From: Pseudonocardia hydrocarbonoxydans
Lineage (GTDB): Bacteria; Actinomycetota; Actinomycetes; Mycobacteriales; Pseudonocardiaceae
Length of the DNA stretch: 64,000 nucleotides
Direction: 5' to 3'
Assembly (NCBI RefSeq): GCF_006539565.1
Contig: NZ_BJNG01000003.1
Coordinates: 186,001-250,000, forward strand
The position numbers were made by a program, and so were the translations under genes. The notes under the pieces were generated by a model that was not told the DNA's origin, did not search any database, and saw only the letters and a program-made list of their open reading frames with translations. Below, in pieces: positions 1 to 9,700 of the stretch (position 1 is its first letter; each line of letters opens with the position of its first letter).

Positions 1-156
1 TACACGCAGGGCTACCTGCCCATCGTCATGCTGACGCTCTACAAGTCCAACCTCAACACCATCGGTGGCGGGCAGCCGGTCCTGACCGGTCCGGGCTACG
101 TCACGCAGGAGAACGCCGCGCAGGTCCAGGACCTGGCCACCCAGGGAACCCGCTAG
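1..156 (+). CDS. Sugar ABC transporter substrate-binding protein, C-terminal fragment
   Basis: Frame 1 is open from the window edge to TAG at 154-156, giving 51 residues. The fragment ends in a segment ([11 protein letters not shown] near its middle, then an acidic, Gln-rich tail) like the C-terminal lobe of periplasmic-binding proteins of the ribose/inositol class. The assignment leans mainly on context: a permease and an ATPase of the RbsC/RbsA class follow 55 bp downstream on the same strand. As a lipoprotein or secreted receptor it would deliver the sugar or cyclitol to the permease. The 5' part, signal peptide and promoter lie outside the window, so ligand class cannot be judged. Confidence 0.6.
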   Translation, partial: YTQGYLPIVMLTLYKSNLNTIGGGQPVLTGPGYVTQENAAQVQDLATQGTR

Positions 157-211
157 CAGGACAGGTGGCGGGGCCCGCACGGGCCCCGCCCCTGGAACCG
201 GGAGCACAACC

Positions 212-1260
212 ATGACCACGACCCTGTCCCCACCCACCCCCGAGGCCGACGAACGGGTGGCCCGGGTCGGGCTGCTCCGGCGGCTCGTCCTGCGCCCCGA
301 GATCGGTTCGCTGATCGGCGCGGTGATCCTGTTCGTGCTGTTCGCCGTGTCGTCGACGCAGTTCTACTCGCTCGCCGGCATCTCCAACTGGCTCGACCCG
401 GCCTCGCTGTTCGGCATCATGGCCGTCGCCGTGGCCATGCTGATGATCGGCGGCCACTTCGACCTGTCCGCCGGGGTCCTGACCGGCACCGCCGGCCTCG
501 CCACCGCCGTCATGACCACCCAGTGGGGCCTCAACATCTGGGCCGCGCTGCTGGTGTCGCTGGTGCTGTGCCTGGGCATCGGCTTCGTCAACGGCTACCT
601 GGTGACGCGCACCGGGCTGCCCAGCTTCATCATCACCCTCGCCACGTTCCTCATGCTGCAGGGCCTCAACCTCGCCGTCACCAAGCTGATCACCGGCACG
701 GTGTCGGTGGGCGGTATGGCGCAGGTCCCCTTCTACGACACCGTGCGGCCGCTGTTCGCGAGCCGGATCAACGTCTTCGGGGTCGATTTCAAGATCCAGA
801 TCCTGTGGTGGGTGCTGGTCGTGGCGATCGGCGCGTGGGTGCTGGCGAAGACCCGCTTCGGCAACTGGACCTTCGCCGTCGGCGGCGACCCCGTCGCCAG
901 CCGCAACATCGGCGTCCCGGCGGCCCGCACCACCATCACCCTGTTCATGGCCGTCGGCGCCTGCGCCTGGCTGGTCGGCACGCTCAAGCTGATGGAACAG
1001 ACCTCGGTGCAGACCAACCAGGGCTTCGGGGAGGAGCTGATCTACATCGTCGCCGCGGTCATCGGCGGCTGTCTGCTGACCGGCGGCTACGGGTCGGTGA
1101 TCGGCGCCGCGATCGGCGCGCTGATCTTCGGCATGACCAGTCAGGGCATCGTGTACGCGGGCCTGGACAGCGACTGGTTCAAGTTCTTCCTGGGCGCGAT
1201 GCTGCTGCTCGCGGTGCTCGCGAACCAGTATGTCCGCCGCTACGCGGAACGGAGCGGGAA

Positions 1261-1264
<4 letters not shown>
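212..1264 (+). CDS. Sugar/cyclitol ABC transporter permease (RbsC family)
   Basis: A 350-residue, very hydrophobic protein of the usual length for branched ribose/xylose/inositol-type permeases, with about ten membrane segments spread over residues 30-345. The conserved central segment ([13 protein letters not shown] around residue 80) and the later [12 protein letters not shown] (about residue 228) are hallmarks of the family, the latter contacting the ATPase. ATG at 212 follows a GGGAGC ribosome-binding site. It lies between the receptor fragment and the ATPase and overlaps the ATPase start by 4 bp, so the three are one transcription unit. The following iol-like genes suggest myo-inositol or a related polyol as substrate; that is inference. 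Confidence 0.88.
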
Positions 1265-2145
<881 letters not shown>

Positions 2146-2162
2146 CCGGAGAGAGGAACGCA

Positions 2163-3179
2163 GTGACCATCACCGTCGGCGTCATCGGCGTGGGCGCGAT
2201 CGGGCAGGACCACGTCCACCGGTTGTCCCACGTCCTGTCGGGGGCGCGCGTCGGCGCGGTCACCGACGTCGACCTCGACCGGGCCCGGGTGGTCGCCGAC
2301 GGCCTCGCGGGCCCGGTGCTCCACCGCAGCGGCGCCGAGCTCATCGCCGACGACCGGGTGGACGCCGTCGTGGTGACCTCCTGGGGGCCCACCCACGAGG
2401 AGTACGTGCTGGCCTGCGTCGCCGCCGGCAAGCAGGTGTTCTGCGAGAAGCCGCTGGCCACGACACGCGAGGCCGCCGAGCGGATCGTCGAGGCCGAGAC
2501 GGCGACGGGGCGGCGGCTGGTGATGGTCGGGTTCATGCGCCGCTTCGACGCGCAGTACCGGGCGATGAAGGAGGTCGTCACCGGCGGGGAGATCGGGCTG
2601 CCGCTGCTGATGCACGCGGCGCACCGCAACCCGTCGGTGCCGGACTTCTTCACCAGCGACATGATCGTCACCGACACCGCGGTGCACGACATCGACGTGG
2701 CGCGGTGGCTGTTCGACGAGGAGATCGCCGCGGTCACGGTGCTGCGGCCGCGGACCTCGCGCAAGGCCAAGGCGGGGTTCGACGACCCGCTGCTGGTGCT
2801 GCTGGAGACCGAGGGCGGCGTGCTCGTCGACGTCGAGGCCTCGGTCAACGCCGGGTTCGGCTACGACATCCGGGGCGAGGTGGTCGGCGAGGACGGCACC
2901 GTCGAGCTGTCGGAGTCGGCGGGCACGGTCGTCAAGCGCGCCGGGACGCACGCGGGCCGGGTGCCCGCACACTGGCGCGAGCGGTTCGGCCCGGCGTTCG
3001 ACGCCGAGCTGCAGGCCTGGGTCGACGCGGTCGCCGCGGGCGGCACCACGGGCCCGTCCGCGTGGGACGGGTACGCGGCCACCGTCGTCTGCGAGACCGG
3101 GCTGGCCGCCCTGCGCTCCGGCGCACGCGAACCCGTCGTGCTCCCCGACCGGCCGGACCTCTACAAGGGACCCGCGTGA
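2163..3179 (+). CDS. Gfo/Idh/MocA oxidoreductase, inositol 2-dehydrogenase-like
   Basis: A 338-residue NAD(P)-dependent sugar/cyclitol dehydrogenase. The N-terminus carries the Rossmann motif GVGAIGQDH (about residues 8-16), followed by the family EKP signature (CEKPLATT, about residue 97). The catalytic-region HDIDVARW lies near residue 175. This closely follows the IolG pattern, oxidising myo-inositol to scyllo-inosose. A GGAGAG ribosome-binding site precedes GTG 2163. The gene is 17 bp after the ATPase and overlaps the next dehydrogenase by 4 bp, which supports a cyclitol-uptake-and-oxidation operon. Exact substrate within the family cannot be read from sequence alone. Confidence 0.85.
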   Translation: MTITVGVIGVGAIGQDHVHRLSHVLSGARVGAVTDVDLDRARVVADGLAGPVLHRSGAELIADDRVDAVVVTSWGPTHEEYVLACVAAGKQVFCEKPLATTREAAERIVEAETATGRRLVMVGFMRRFDAQYRAMKEVVTGGEIGLPLLMHAAHRNPSVPDFFTSDMIVTDTAVHDIDVARWLFDEEIAAVTVLRPRTSRKAKAGFDDPLLVLLETEGGVLVDVEASVNAGFGYDIRGEVVGEDGTVELSESAGTVVKRAGTHAGRVPAHWRERFGPAFDAELQAWVDAVAAGGTTGPSAWDGYAATVVCETGLAALRSGAREPVVLPDRPDLYKGPA

Positions 3180-4171
3180 GCCGGGTCGGGGTCGGGCTGG
3201 CGGGGCTGGGCCGGATGGGGCGGATCCACGCCGCCGCGCTGGCCGGGCGCTGCTCGGTCGCGCGGCTGGCGTGCGTGTACGACCCGGTCCCGGCGGCCGC
3301 GCAGGCCGCCGGAGCCGAATTCGACGTGCCGTGGACGACGTCGTACGACGAGCTGCTCGACCGCGTCGGCGCCGTCGCGATCGCCTCCCCCACCGGCACC
3401 CACGCCCCGCTGACGGCGCAGGCCGCCGCAGCGGGCCGGCACGTGTTCTGCGAGAAGCCGATCTCGCTGGACCGCATGACGACGCTGGACACGCTGGCGG
3501 CCGTGGAGTCGGCCGGGATCGTGTTCCAGGTCGGCTTCCACCGCCGCAGCGACCCCGACTGGGCCGCCGCGGCGGCCCGGATCCACGCGGGCGAGCTGGG
3601 TGAGGTCACGCTGTTCCGCACCTCGCTGCGCGACATGACCCCACCGGACCCGGCGTTCCTGTCCGGTTCCGGCGGCTTCTTCCTCGACGTCGTGGTGCAC
3701 GACCTCGACGTCGCCCGCTGGCTGGTCGGGGAGGTCGTCGAGGTGCACGCGCACGGTGCCGCGGCCGACCCGGCGTTCGCCGCGCTGGGCGACATCGACA
3801 CCGCCGTCACGGTGCTGCGCTTCGCGAACGGCGCGCTCGGGGTGATCGACAACAGCCGCAGCGCCCGCTACGGCTACGAGTGCTCCACGGAGGTCATGGG
3901 CACCCTCGCCACGGCCCGGATCGACGCCCCGCACGTGCGCGGCGTCGAGTGGCGCACCCCCGGGCTCGCCTCGCGCGACCTCGCCCGCGACTTCGAGGAG
4001 CGCTACCCCTGGGCCTACGCCGCGGAGCTGGACGCGTTCGCGCGCGCCGTCCGCGACGGCACCCCGCCCCCCGTCACCGGTCGCGACGCGCTCGCCGCGT
4101 TCGACCTCGCCCTGGCCGCCGACGAGTCCTGGCGGACCGGGCGGCCGGTGTCCCTGAAGGAGAACGCATGA
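3176..4171 (+). CDS. Gfo/Idh/MocA oxidoreductase (second inositol dehydrogenase-like)
   Basis: A 331-residue paralogue of the preceding gene. GTG 3176 was chosen because it overlaps the upstream TGA (GTGA) and places the Rossmann motif GLAGLGRMG right at the N-terminus. The family signature CEKPISLDR follows near residue 95, and VHDLDVARWLVG lies near residue 180. Two adjacent IolG-like enzymes are common in inositol loci, where one handles myo- and the other scyllo- or chiro-isomers; that division is inference here. It overlaps the IolE-like gene downstream by 4 bp, so all are translationally linked. Confidence 0.85.
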   Translation: MSRVGVGLAGLGRMGRIHAAALAGRCSVARLACVYDPVPAAAQAAGAEFDVPWTTSYDELLDRVGAVAIASPTGTHAPLTAQAAAAGRHVFCEKPISLDRMTTLDTLAAVESAGIVFQVGFHRRSDPDWAAAAARIHAGELGEVTLFRTSLRDMTPPDPAFLSGSGGFFLDVVVHDLDVARWLVGEVVEVHAHGAAADPAFAALGDIDTAVTVLRFANGALGVIDNSRSARYGYECSTEVMGTLATARIDAPHVRGVEWRTPGLASRDLARDFEERYPWAYAAELDAFARAVRDGTPPPVTGRDALAAFDLALAADESWRTGRPVSLKENA

Positions 4172-5025
4172 AGATCGCCGGAGCGCCCATCTCGTGGGGC
4201 GTCTGCGAGGTCCCCGGCTGGGGCTTCCAGCTCCCGCCGTCCCGGGTGCTGGCCGAGATGCGCGAGGTGGGGCTGGTCGCCACCGAGTTCGGGCCCGAGG
4301 GCTTCCTGCCCGAGGACCCGCGCCCCCTGCTCGACCGGTACGGCCTGCAGGCCGTCGGCGGGTTCACCCCGCTGCTGCTGCACGTGCCCGAGCACGACCC
4401 GGTACCCGAGGTGGAGAAGCTGCTGGCCACCTACGCCGCCACCGGTTCGGACACCCTCGTGCTCTCGGCGGTCAGCGGGCTCGACGGCTACGACACCCGT
4501 CCCGCGCTCGACCACGACGGCTGGCGGACCCTGCTCGCCAACCTCGACCGCCTCGCCGGGGTCGCCGCCGCCCACGACGTCCGCGCGGTGCTGCACCCGC
4601 ACGTCGGGACGATGGTGGAGAACACCGACGACGTGCAGCGCGTGCTCGACGGCTCGACCGTCGCGCTGTGCCTGGACACCGGGCACCTGCTCATCGGCGG
4701 CACCGACCCGGTCGCGCTGACCCGCCAGGCACCCGAGCGGATCGCGCACACCCACGTCAAGGACGTCGACCTCGGGCTCGCGAAGCAGGTGCAGGGCGGG
4801 CGGCTCACCTACACGGAGGCCGTGCGCGAGGGCATGTACCGCCCGGTCGGGCACGGCGACGTCGACTTCGCCGCGATCGTGGGGCACCTGCGCGACCACG
4901 GGTACACCGGCTGGTACGTCCTGGAGCAGGACACGATCCTGGTCGAGGAACCGGCGGAGGACGGCCCGCCCGCCGACGTGCGCACGAGCGTCGACGCGCT
5001 GCGTGCGATCCTCGCGCGCTCGTGA
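4168..5025 (+). CDS. Sugar phosphate isomerase/epimerase, IolE-like (inosose dehydratase family)
   Basis: A 285-residue TIM-barrel protein of the xylose isomerase-like family. The N-terminus KIAGAPISWGVCEVPGWG is close to the start typical of 2-keto-myo-inositol dehydratases (IolE). Metal-ligand regions are visible as LHPHVGTMVE (about residue 140), CLDTGHLL (about 165) and HTHVKDVDL (about 195), with WYVLEQD near the C-terminus. ATG 4168 overlaps the upstream dehydrogenase stop and has an AAGGAGAA ribosome-binding site. The likely role is dehydration of inosose to the 3D-trihydroxy dione; other family members epimerise keto-sugars, so IolE is the best but not the only reading. Confidence 0.8.
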   Translation: MKIAGAPISWGVCEVPGWGFQLPPSRVLAEMREVGLVATEFGPEGFLPEDPRPLLDRYGLQAVGGFTPLLLHVPEHDPVPEVEKLLATYAATGSDTLVLSAVSGLDGYDTRPALDHDGWRTLLANLDRLAGVAAAHDVRAVLHPHVGTMVENTDDVQRVLDGSTVALCLDTGHLLIGGTDPVALTRQAPERIAHTHVKDVDLGLAKQVQGGRLTYTEAVREGMYRPVGHGDVDFAAIVGHLRDHGYTGWYVLEQDTILVEEPAEDGPPADVRTSVDALRAILARS

Positions 5026-5068
5026 CGACCTCGACCGGCCCGGGCCGGGACGGGCGGCCCACGCCGCC

Positions 5069-5128
5069 GGTGAGATCGACACCATCGGGGTCGACCGGCC
5101 GCCGGACCCCCACCACGTCGATCTCACC
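5069..5128 (+). repeat. Nested stem-loop in the intergenic gap between the IolE-like gene and the third Gfo gene
   Basis: A perfect 12-bp inverted repeat (GGTGAGATCGAC at 5069-5080, complement at 5117-5128) encloses a second perfect 6-bp pair (GGGGTC 5087-5092 with GACCCC 5105-5110). It fills half of the only sizeable gap (115 bp) in this otherwise overlapping gene string and ends 12 bp before the next GTG start. It lacks a T-run. It could be an attenuating or mRNA-processing hairpin or an operator; sequence alone does not decide. Confidence 0.55.
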
Positions 5129-5140
5129 CGGGGAGTCCTC

Positions 5141-6145
5141 GTGAGCGAACCCCTGCGCATCGGCGTCCTCGGGGCCGCCCGAATCACCCCGGGCGCGCTC
5201 GTCGAGCCCGCGAAGGAGACCGGCGACCGGCTCGTCGCCGTGGCCGCGCGCGACCCCCGGCGGGCCGCGGCCTTCGCCGCGGAGCACGGCGTCGAGCGGG
5301 TCCTGGGGTTCTACGCCGACGTGCTCGCCGACCCCGGGATCGAGATCGTCTACAACCCGCTGGCCAACGCGCTGCACGGCCCGTGGAACCTGGCCGCCGT
5401 CGCGGCCGGGAAGCACGTGCTCAGCGAGAAGCCGTTCGCGAGCAACGCCGCGGAGGCCCGGGCGGTGCGCGACGCCGCCGCGGCCGCGGGCGTCGTCGTC
5501 CTGGAGGCGTTCCACCACCTCCACCACCCCGTGCTGCGCCGGCTCCGGGAGCTCGTCGCGTCCGGGGAGCTGGGCGCGCTGCGCCGCGTCGAGTCCCGCT
5601 TCACCATGCCCGCCCCGCCCGACGACGACCCGCGCTGGCGGCTCGACCTCGCCGGTGGCGCCCTGATGGACCTCGGCTGCTACCCGCTGCGGTGCCTGCG
5701 CGCGTTCGCGGAGTGGGCGGGCGGGGAGCCGGCCGTCTCCTCGGCCACCGCGCAGGAACGGGCCGGGCGGCCGGGCGTCGACGAGCGGGTCACCGCGGAG
5801 CTGCGCTACCCGTCCGGCGCGACCGGGCAGGCGCACTGCGACATGGCCGCGGACGACTGGTCGATCACCTGCCGGGTGACCGGCGAGCACGGGGAGGCGA
5901 CCGCGATGAACGTCGTCCTGCCCCAGCGCGACGACCGGGTCGTCGTGCGCGGCCCCTCCGGGGAGCGCACCGAGCACCTGGGCACCCGCTCGACCTACCT
6001 GTACCAGCTGGAGGCCGTGCGGGCGCACCTGCGCGACGGTGCGCCGTTCCCGGCCGGGGCCGACGACGCCGTCGCGACCGCGGAGCTGACCGACGCGGTC
6101 TACTCCGCGGCCGGGCTGCCGGCGCGCCCCAGCATCTCCAGGTAG
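5141..6145 (+). CDS. Gfo/Idh/MocA oxidoreductase, dihydrodiol dehydrogenase-like
   Basis: A 334-residue NAD(P)-dependent oxidoreductase. GTG 5141 is chosen since it starts directly ahead of the Rossmann segment RIGVLGAARITPGAL. Further family marks are SEKPFASNAAEA (about residue 93) and EAFHHLHHP (about residue 125), which place it in the trans-dihydrodiol/1,5-anhydrofructose-type branch rather than with the IolG-like pair upstream. It has a weak ribosome-binding site and follows a 115-bp gap with a strong hairpin, so its expression may be partly uncoupled from the iol-like genes. Its 3' end overlaps the convergent VOC gene by 46 bp. Confidence 0.82.
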   Translation: MSEPLRIGVLGAARITPGALVEPAKETGDRLVAVAARDPRRAAAFAAEHGVERVLGFYADVLADPGIEIVYNPLANALHGPWNLAAVAAGKHVLSEKPFASNAAEARAVRDAAAAAGVVVLEAFHHLHHPVLRRLRELVASGELGALRRVESRFTMPAPPDDDPRWRLDLAGGALMDLGCYPLRCLRAFAEWAGGEPAVSSATAQERAGRPGVDERVTAELRYPSGATGQAHCDMAADDWSITCRVTGEHGEATAMNVVLPQRDDRVVVRGPSGERTEHLGTRSTYLYQLEAVRAHLRDGAPFPAGADDAVATAELTDAVYSAAGLPARPSISR

Positions 6146-6546
6146 TGCACGTTGGTCATCACCCCCAGCAGGTTGCCGAAGGGGTCGACGACCGAGGCGG
6201 TGACGAAGCCGTCCCCACGCACCTGGATCGGCAGGTACTCCGTCGCGCCGAGCCCGAGCAGGCGGGCCACCGTGCCCTCCAGGTCGTCGACGGCCCAGTG
6301 CATGATCGCTCCGGGCATGATCGCTCCCGCCGGCCCGTCCGCCACCGGCGGGCGGTAGGCGCTGCTGATGATCCCGAACTCGGCCTCCAGGTCGCCGATC
6401 CGGAACTCGACGTAGGCGGGCCGCCCGTCCGGGCCGGAGCGCTCGAAGTAGTGCGGCACCCCGAACACCTCGGTGTACCAGCGGGCGGCCTGCGCGACGT
6501 CGTCGGCGAAGAAGTTGAGGGTGGCGAATCCGCGGAACGTGGTCAT
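6100..6546 (-). CDS. VOC (glyoxalase/bleomycin-resistance) family protein
   Basis: A single vicinal-oxygen-chelate module of 148 residues, starting at ATG 6546 (MTTFRGFATLNFFADD). The start is preferred over an in-frame codon 10 residues upstream because family members begin right at the first beta strand. Segments DVAQAARWYTEVFG and YVEFRIGDLEAEFGI are typical of the fold, and the second half repeats the beta-alpha-beta-beta-beta unit ending DPFGNLLGVM. Substrate unknown. It is divergent from the WYL regulator 62 bp away, a pairing often seen where the regulator controls the VOC gene. Confidence 0.8.
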   Translation of the reverse strand: MTTFRGFATLNFFADDVAQAARWYTEVFGVPHYFERSGPDGRPAYVEFRIGDLEAEFGIISSAYRPPVADGPAGAIMPGAIMHWAVDDLEGTVARLLGLGATEYLPIQVRGDGFVTASVVDPFGNLLGVMTNVHYLEMLGRAGSPAAE

Positions 6547-6608
6547 GGGGCCGATCCTGCCGCCGAAAGCGCTCACCCTATGAGCACTTTCCCTGGCAGA
6601 CTTCCCGC

Positions 6609-7550
6609 ATGCGCGCGGACCGGCTCGTCGCCGTCCTGCTGCTCCTGCAGGCCCGCGGCCGGGTGACGGCCGCGGAGGTCGCGGCCGAGCTGGAGGTCTC
6701 CGTCGCCACGGCCCGGCGCGACCTGGAGGCGCTGTCGTCCGCGGGGATCCCGGTCTACCCGCAGGCCGGGCGCGGCGGGGGCTGGTCGCTGCTGGGCGGG
6801 GCCCGCACCGACCTGACCGGCCTCACCGCCCCGGAGGCGCGGGCCCTGTTCCTGCTGCTCGGCCCGGCCGCGGCGGACGCGCCGCAGGCCCGCTCGGCCC
6901 TGCGCAAGCTCACCCGCGCGCTGCCCGAGGTGTTCCGCGCCGAGGCGGCGGCCGCCGCAGGCTCCGTCGTCGTCGACCCCACCGGCTGGGGCGGGCTCGA
7001 CGGGGAGCGGCCGCCGCTGGTCGAGCTGCTGCTGGGGGCGGTGGTGGACCGCCGCAGGGTCCGGCTGCGCTACGCCGGGCGCACCCGCGCGCCGACGCAA
7101 CGGCTCATCGACCCGTGGGGCCTGGTCGACAAGGACGGCACCTGGTACCTGATCGCGGGCACCGCGGCCGGGCAGCGCACGTTCCGGATCGACCGGGTCC
7201 TCGACGCCGAGGTCACCGACCTGGTCGCGCAGCGCCCTGAGGGTTTCACGCCGGCCGGGGCCTGGGAGCGGGTCGTCGACGAGGTGGAGGCGCGGCGCGG
7301 GCGGCTCACCGCTACGGTGCTGATCGAGACCCGGTTCGTCCCGGTGCTGCGCAGCCAGTTCGGCCGGCACTGCGACCCCGGCCCACCCGGTGCCGACGGC
7401 CGGTCGCGGGTGCGTGTCGGCGCCCCGACCGCGCTCGACGTCGCCCGGACCCTCGCCGGCTGGGGATCCGTGGTGGAGGTGCTCGACCCGCCGGAGGTCC
7501 GCGCCGAGCTCGCCCGGATCGGCACCGAGCTGGCCGGGCGCTACGCCTGA
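6609..7550 (+). CDS. YafY-type transcriptional regulator with HTH and WYL domain
   Basis: A 313-residue protein with an N-terminal DeoR-like helix-turn-helix (residues 1-60; RADRLVAVLLLLQARGRVTA) and a WYL domain in the middle (GTWYLIAGTAAGQRTFRIDRV, about residues 180-200), followed by a WYL C-terminal extension. Such proteins bind DNA through the HTH and a small ligand or nucleic acid through WYL. ATG 6609 is 62 bp from the divergent VOC gene, its most likely target. The 3' end overlaps the convergent LacI gene by 10 bp. Confidence 0.88.
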   Translation: MRADRLVAVLLLLQARGRVTAAEVAAELEVSVATARRDLEALSSAGIPVYPQAGRGGGWSLLGGARTDLTGLTAPEARALFLLLGPAAADAPQARSALRKLTRALPEVFRAEAAAAAGSVVVDPTGWGGLDGERPPLVELLLGAVVDRRRVRLRYAGRTRAPTQRLIDPWGLVDKDGTWYLIAGTAAGQRTFRIDRVLDAEVTDLVAQRPEGFTPAGAWERVVDEVEARRGRLTATVLIETRFVPVLRSQFGRHCDPGPPGADGRSRVRVGAPTALDVARTLAGWGSVVEVLDPPEVRAELARIGTELAGRYA

Positions 7551-8560
7551 ACCGGACCGGTCGTGCCGCGCACCACCAGCCGCGGCCGCAGCACCCGCTC
7601 CACGACGTCGGTGCGCCCGCCGTCGAGCCGCTCCAGCACGGCGTCGACGGCCATCCGCGCCTGCTCCGGCGCGTCCTGGCTGACGGTGGTGAGCCGCACG
7701 TGCGCGAGCCGGGACAGCTCGGCGTCGTCGTAGCCGACCACCGACACGTCACCGGGCACGCGGACCCCCGCGCGGAGGAACACGTCGAGCAGGCCCAGGG
7801 CGCTGCGGTCGTTGGCCGCGACCACCGCGGTCGGCAGGCCGGCGTCCAGCAGCGCCCTGGCCGACCGGGCACCGGCCTCCTCGCTGTCGCCGCCGGGCGC
7901 GATCCGCGGCTCCAGCCCGTGTGCGGCCATCGCCACGGTGAAGCCCTCCCGGCGCTCGGGCGCCATCTCCGACCGCCCGCCGTCGACGTGGACGATCGCG
8001 CGGTGGCCGAGCCCGACCAGGTGGTCGACGGCCTGGCCGATCCCGTCGGCGTCGGCGACGCGGACCACGTCGAACCCGTCCGGGGGGAGCCGCCGCCCGA
8101 TCACCACGGTCGGGACCCGCGCCCCCAGCGCCGACAGCCCGGCGGGCGACAGGCCGGGGGCGAGCAGGAGCACGGCCTCGCAGCGCAGGTCGAGCAGGGT
8201 GTCGACGACGCGCTGCTCATCGTGGGTGCGGGTGATGCCGCTCAGGGCCACGGTGTAGCCGCGGGCGTCGGCGGCGAGCTGCACCTCCTCGGCCAACTCC
8301 GTGCGGAAGGCGTCGCGCAGGAGCACCGGGACACCCAGGACGTGTGTGCGCCGCCGCGCCAGCAGGCTCGCGCTGCGGTCGGCGCGGTAGCCGAGCCGGG
8401 CCGCGGCCTCCAGCACGCGCTCGCGGGTCTCCGCGCTCGGGCCCGCCACGCCGCGCAGCACCAGCGACACCGACGCCGTCGACACCCCGACGGCCGCGGC
8501 GACGTCCTCCAGCCGCGGCCTCTTGACAGCTCCGGTCACGTCGCGGATCGTACACAGCAT
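7541..8560 (-). CDS. LacI-family transcriptional regulator
   Basis: A 339-residue regulator with the N-terminal LacI helix-turn-helix (LEDVAAAVGVSTASVSLVLRG, about residues 16-36), the hinge RSASLLARRRTHVLGV, and a periplasmic-binding-like effector domain to residue about 330 (VVAANDRSALGLLDVF; VSVVGYDDAELSRLAHVRLTTV). The start is uncertain: ATG 8560 abuts the operator palindrome, while GTG 8539 would give the more usual short leader; neither has a good ribosome-binding site. It is divergent from the PhyH-SDR-Gfo operon and most likely represses it in response to a sugar-like ligand. Confidence 0.9.
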   Translation of the reverse strand: MLCTIRDVTGAVKRPRLEDVAAAVGVSTASVSLVLRGVAGPSAETRERVLEAAARLGYRADRSASLLARRRTHVLGVPVLLRDAFRTELAEEVQLAADARGYTVALSGITRTHDEQRVVDTLLDLRCEAVLLLAPGLSPAGLSALGARVPTVVIGRRLPPDGFDVVRVADADGIGQAVDHLVGLGHRAIVHVDGGRSEMAPERREGFTVAMAAHGLEPRIAPGGDSEEAGARSARALLDAGLPTAVVAANDRSALGLLDVFLRAGVRVPGDVSVVGYDDAELSRLAHVRLTTVSQDAPEQARMAVDAVLERLDGGRTDVVERVLRPRLVVRGTTGPVQA

Positions 8561-8563
8561 TCG

Positions 8564-8577
8564 TTAAAGCGCTTTAA
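8564..8577. promoter_or_regulatory. LacI-type operator palindrome
   Basis: TTAAAGCGCTTTAA is a perfect 14-bp palindrome with the central CG step typical of LacI/GalR operators. It lies in the 39-bp gap between the divergent lacI-like gene and the PhyH gene, in an AT-rich patch that stands out from its surroundings. It is positioned to control both directions, giving autoregulation plus repression of the dioxygenase operon. Confidence 0.75.
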
Positions 8578-8599
8578 AACCGCGAAGGAGCGTGGGCCC

Positions 8600-9700
8600 G
8601 TGGCCGTGCCCGTCCTCGACGACCTCGTCGCGGTCCTCGCCGACCGCACCGACCCGCGCGCCTTCCCGCACGCCGACACCGTCGAGCAGGAGGTGCTGGT
8701 CTACTCCGCCGACGGGGTCCGCGCCGCGCCGCCGTCGGAGCTCGTCCGCGCGCTCGCCGACGGCCCCGGCGTGGTCGTCGTGCGGGGCGCGCTGGACCGG
8801 GCGGTCGTCGACCGGGTCACCGCCGAGTTCGACGCGATGATCGCCGAGCAGTACGCCGCCGGGCAGGCGGTCGGCGACCACTTCGCCGCTGTGGACACGA
8901 ACGGCCGCGGCACCAACGACCGGGTCTGGAACGCCCTGGAGAAGCTCGCCGTACGGGCGCCCGCGGCGTTCGTCGACTACTACGCCTCCGACGTGCTCGC
9001 CCGGGTCGCCCTGGCCTGGCTGGGTCCGGGCTACCAGGTGACCTCGCAGGTCAACGTCGTGCACCCGGGCGGGGCGGCCCAGGTCGGGCACCGCGACTAC
9101 CACCTGGGCTTCCTGCCCCCGACCGAGATCGTGCGCTACCCGGCGCACGTGCACCGGCTGTCCCCCGTGCTCACGCTGCAGGGGGCGGTGGCGCACGCCG
9201 ACATGCCCGTCGAGTCGGGTCCCACGCTGTACCTGCCGCACTCGCAGAAGTACGCCGACGGCTACCTCGCCACGGCGCTGCCGGAGTTCGCCGCGCACTT
9301 CGCACGCCATCACGTGCAGCTGCCGCTCGCCGTCGGCGACGCCGCGTTCTTCAACCCCGCGGTGATCCACGGCGCGGGCCACAACCGCAGCGCCGACGTC
9401 CGGCGCACCGCCAACCTGCTGCAGATCAGCTCGGCGTTCGGCCGGGCGATGGAGTCGGTCGACCGGGCCCGCGTGTGCCGGGCGGTCTACCCGTACCTGA
9501 CGCCGGACACCGACCACGCCGTGTCGGCCGCCGCGGAGGGCTACGCCTTCCCCACCAACCTCGACCGCGACCCGCCGGTCGACGGCCTCGCCCCGCCCAC
9601 CCAGGCCGACCTGGTGCGCCGCGCGGTGGCGCAGGGCTGGACCGCCGCGGCGTTCGACGCCGCCCTCACCGATCACGCGCGACGCCGGGAGAGCCACTGA
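8600..9700 (+). CDS. Phytanoyl-CoA dioxygenase (PhyH) family protein
   Basis: A 366-residue Fe(II)/2-oxoglutarate dioxygenase-like protein. GTG 8600 follows an AAGGAG ribosome-binding site by 9 bp. The metal triad is visible as HRDYH (about residue 160) and the distal His in AVIHGAGHNRSADVRR (about residue 254), the latter followed by the Arg expected to bind 2-oxoglutarate. The likely reaction is hydroxylation of a small molecule; PhyH proteins next to sugar dehydrogenases often act on polyol or sugar-derived compounds, but the substrate is not readable. It is the first gene of the putative LacI-controlled operon and overlaps the SDR start by 1 bp. Confidence 0.82.
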   Translation: MAVPVLDDLVAVLADRTDPRAFPHADTVEQEVLVYSADGVRAAPPSELVRALADGPGVVVVRGALDRAVVDRVTAEFDAMIAEQYAAGQAVGDHFAAVDTNGRGTNDRVWNALEKLAVRAPAAFVDYYASDVLARVALAWLGPGYQVTSQVNVVHPGGAAQVGHRDYHLGFLPPTEIVRYPAHVHRLSPVLTLQGAVAHADMPVESGPTLYLPHSQKYADGYLATALPEFAAHFARHHVQLPLAVGDAAFFNPAVIHGAGHNRSADVRRTANLLQISSAFGRAMESVDRARVCRAVYPYLTPDTDHAVSAAAEGYAFPTNLDRDPPVDGLAPPTQADLVRRAVAQGWTAAAFDAALTDHARRRESH

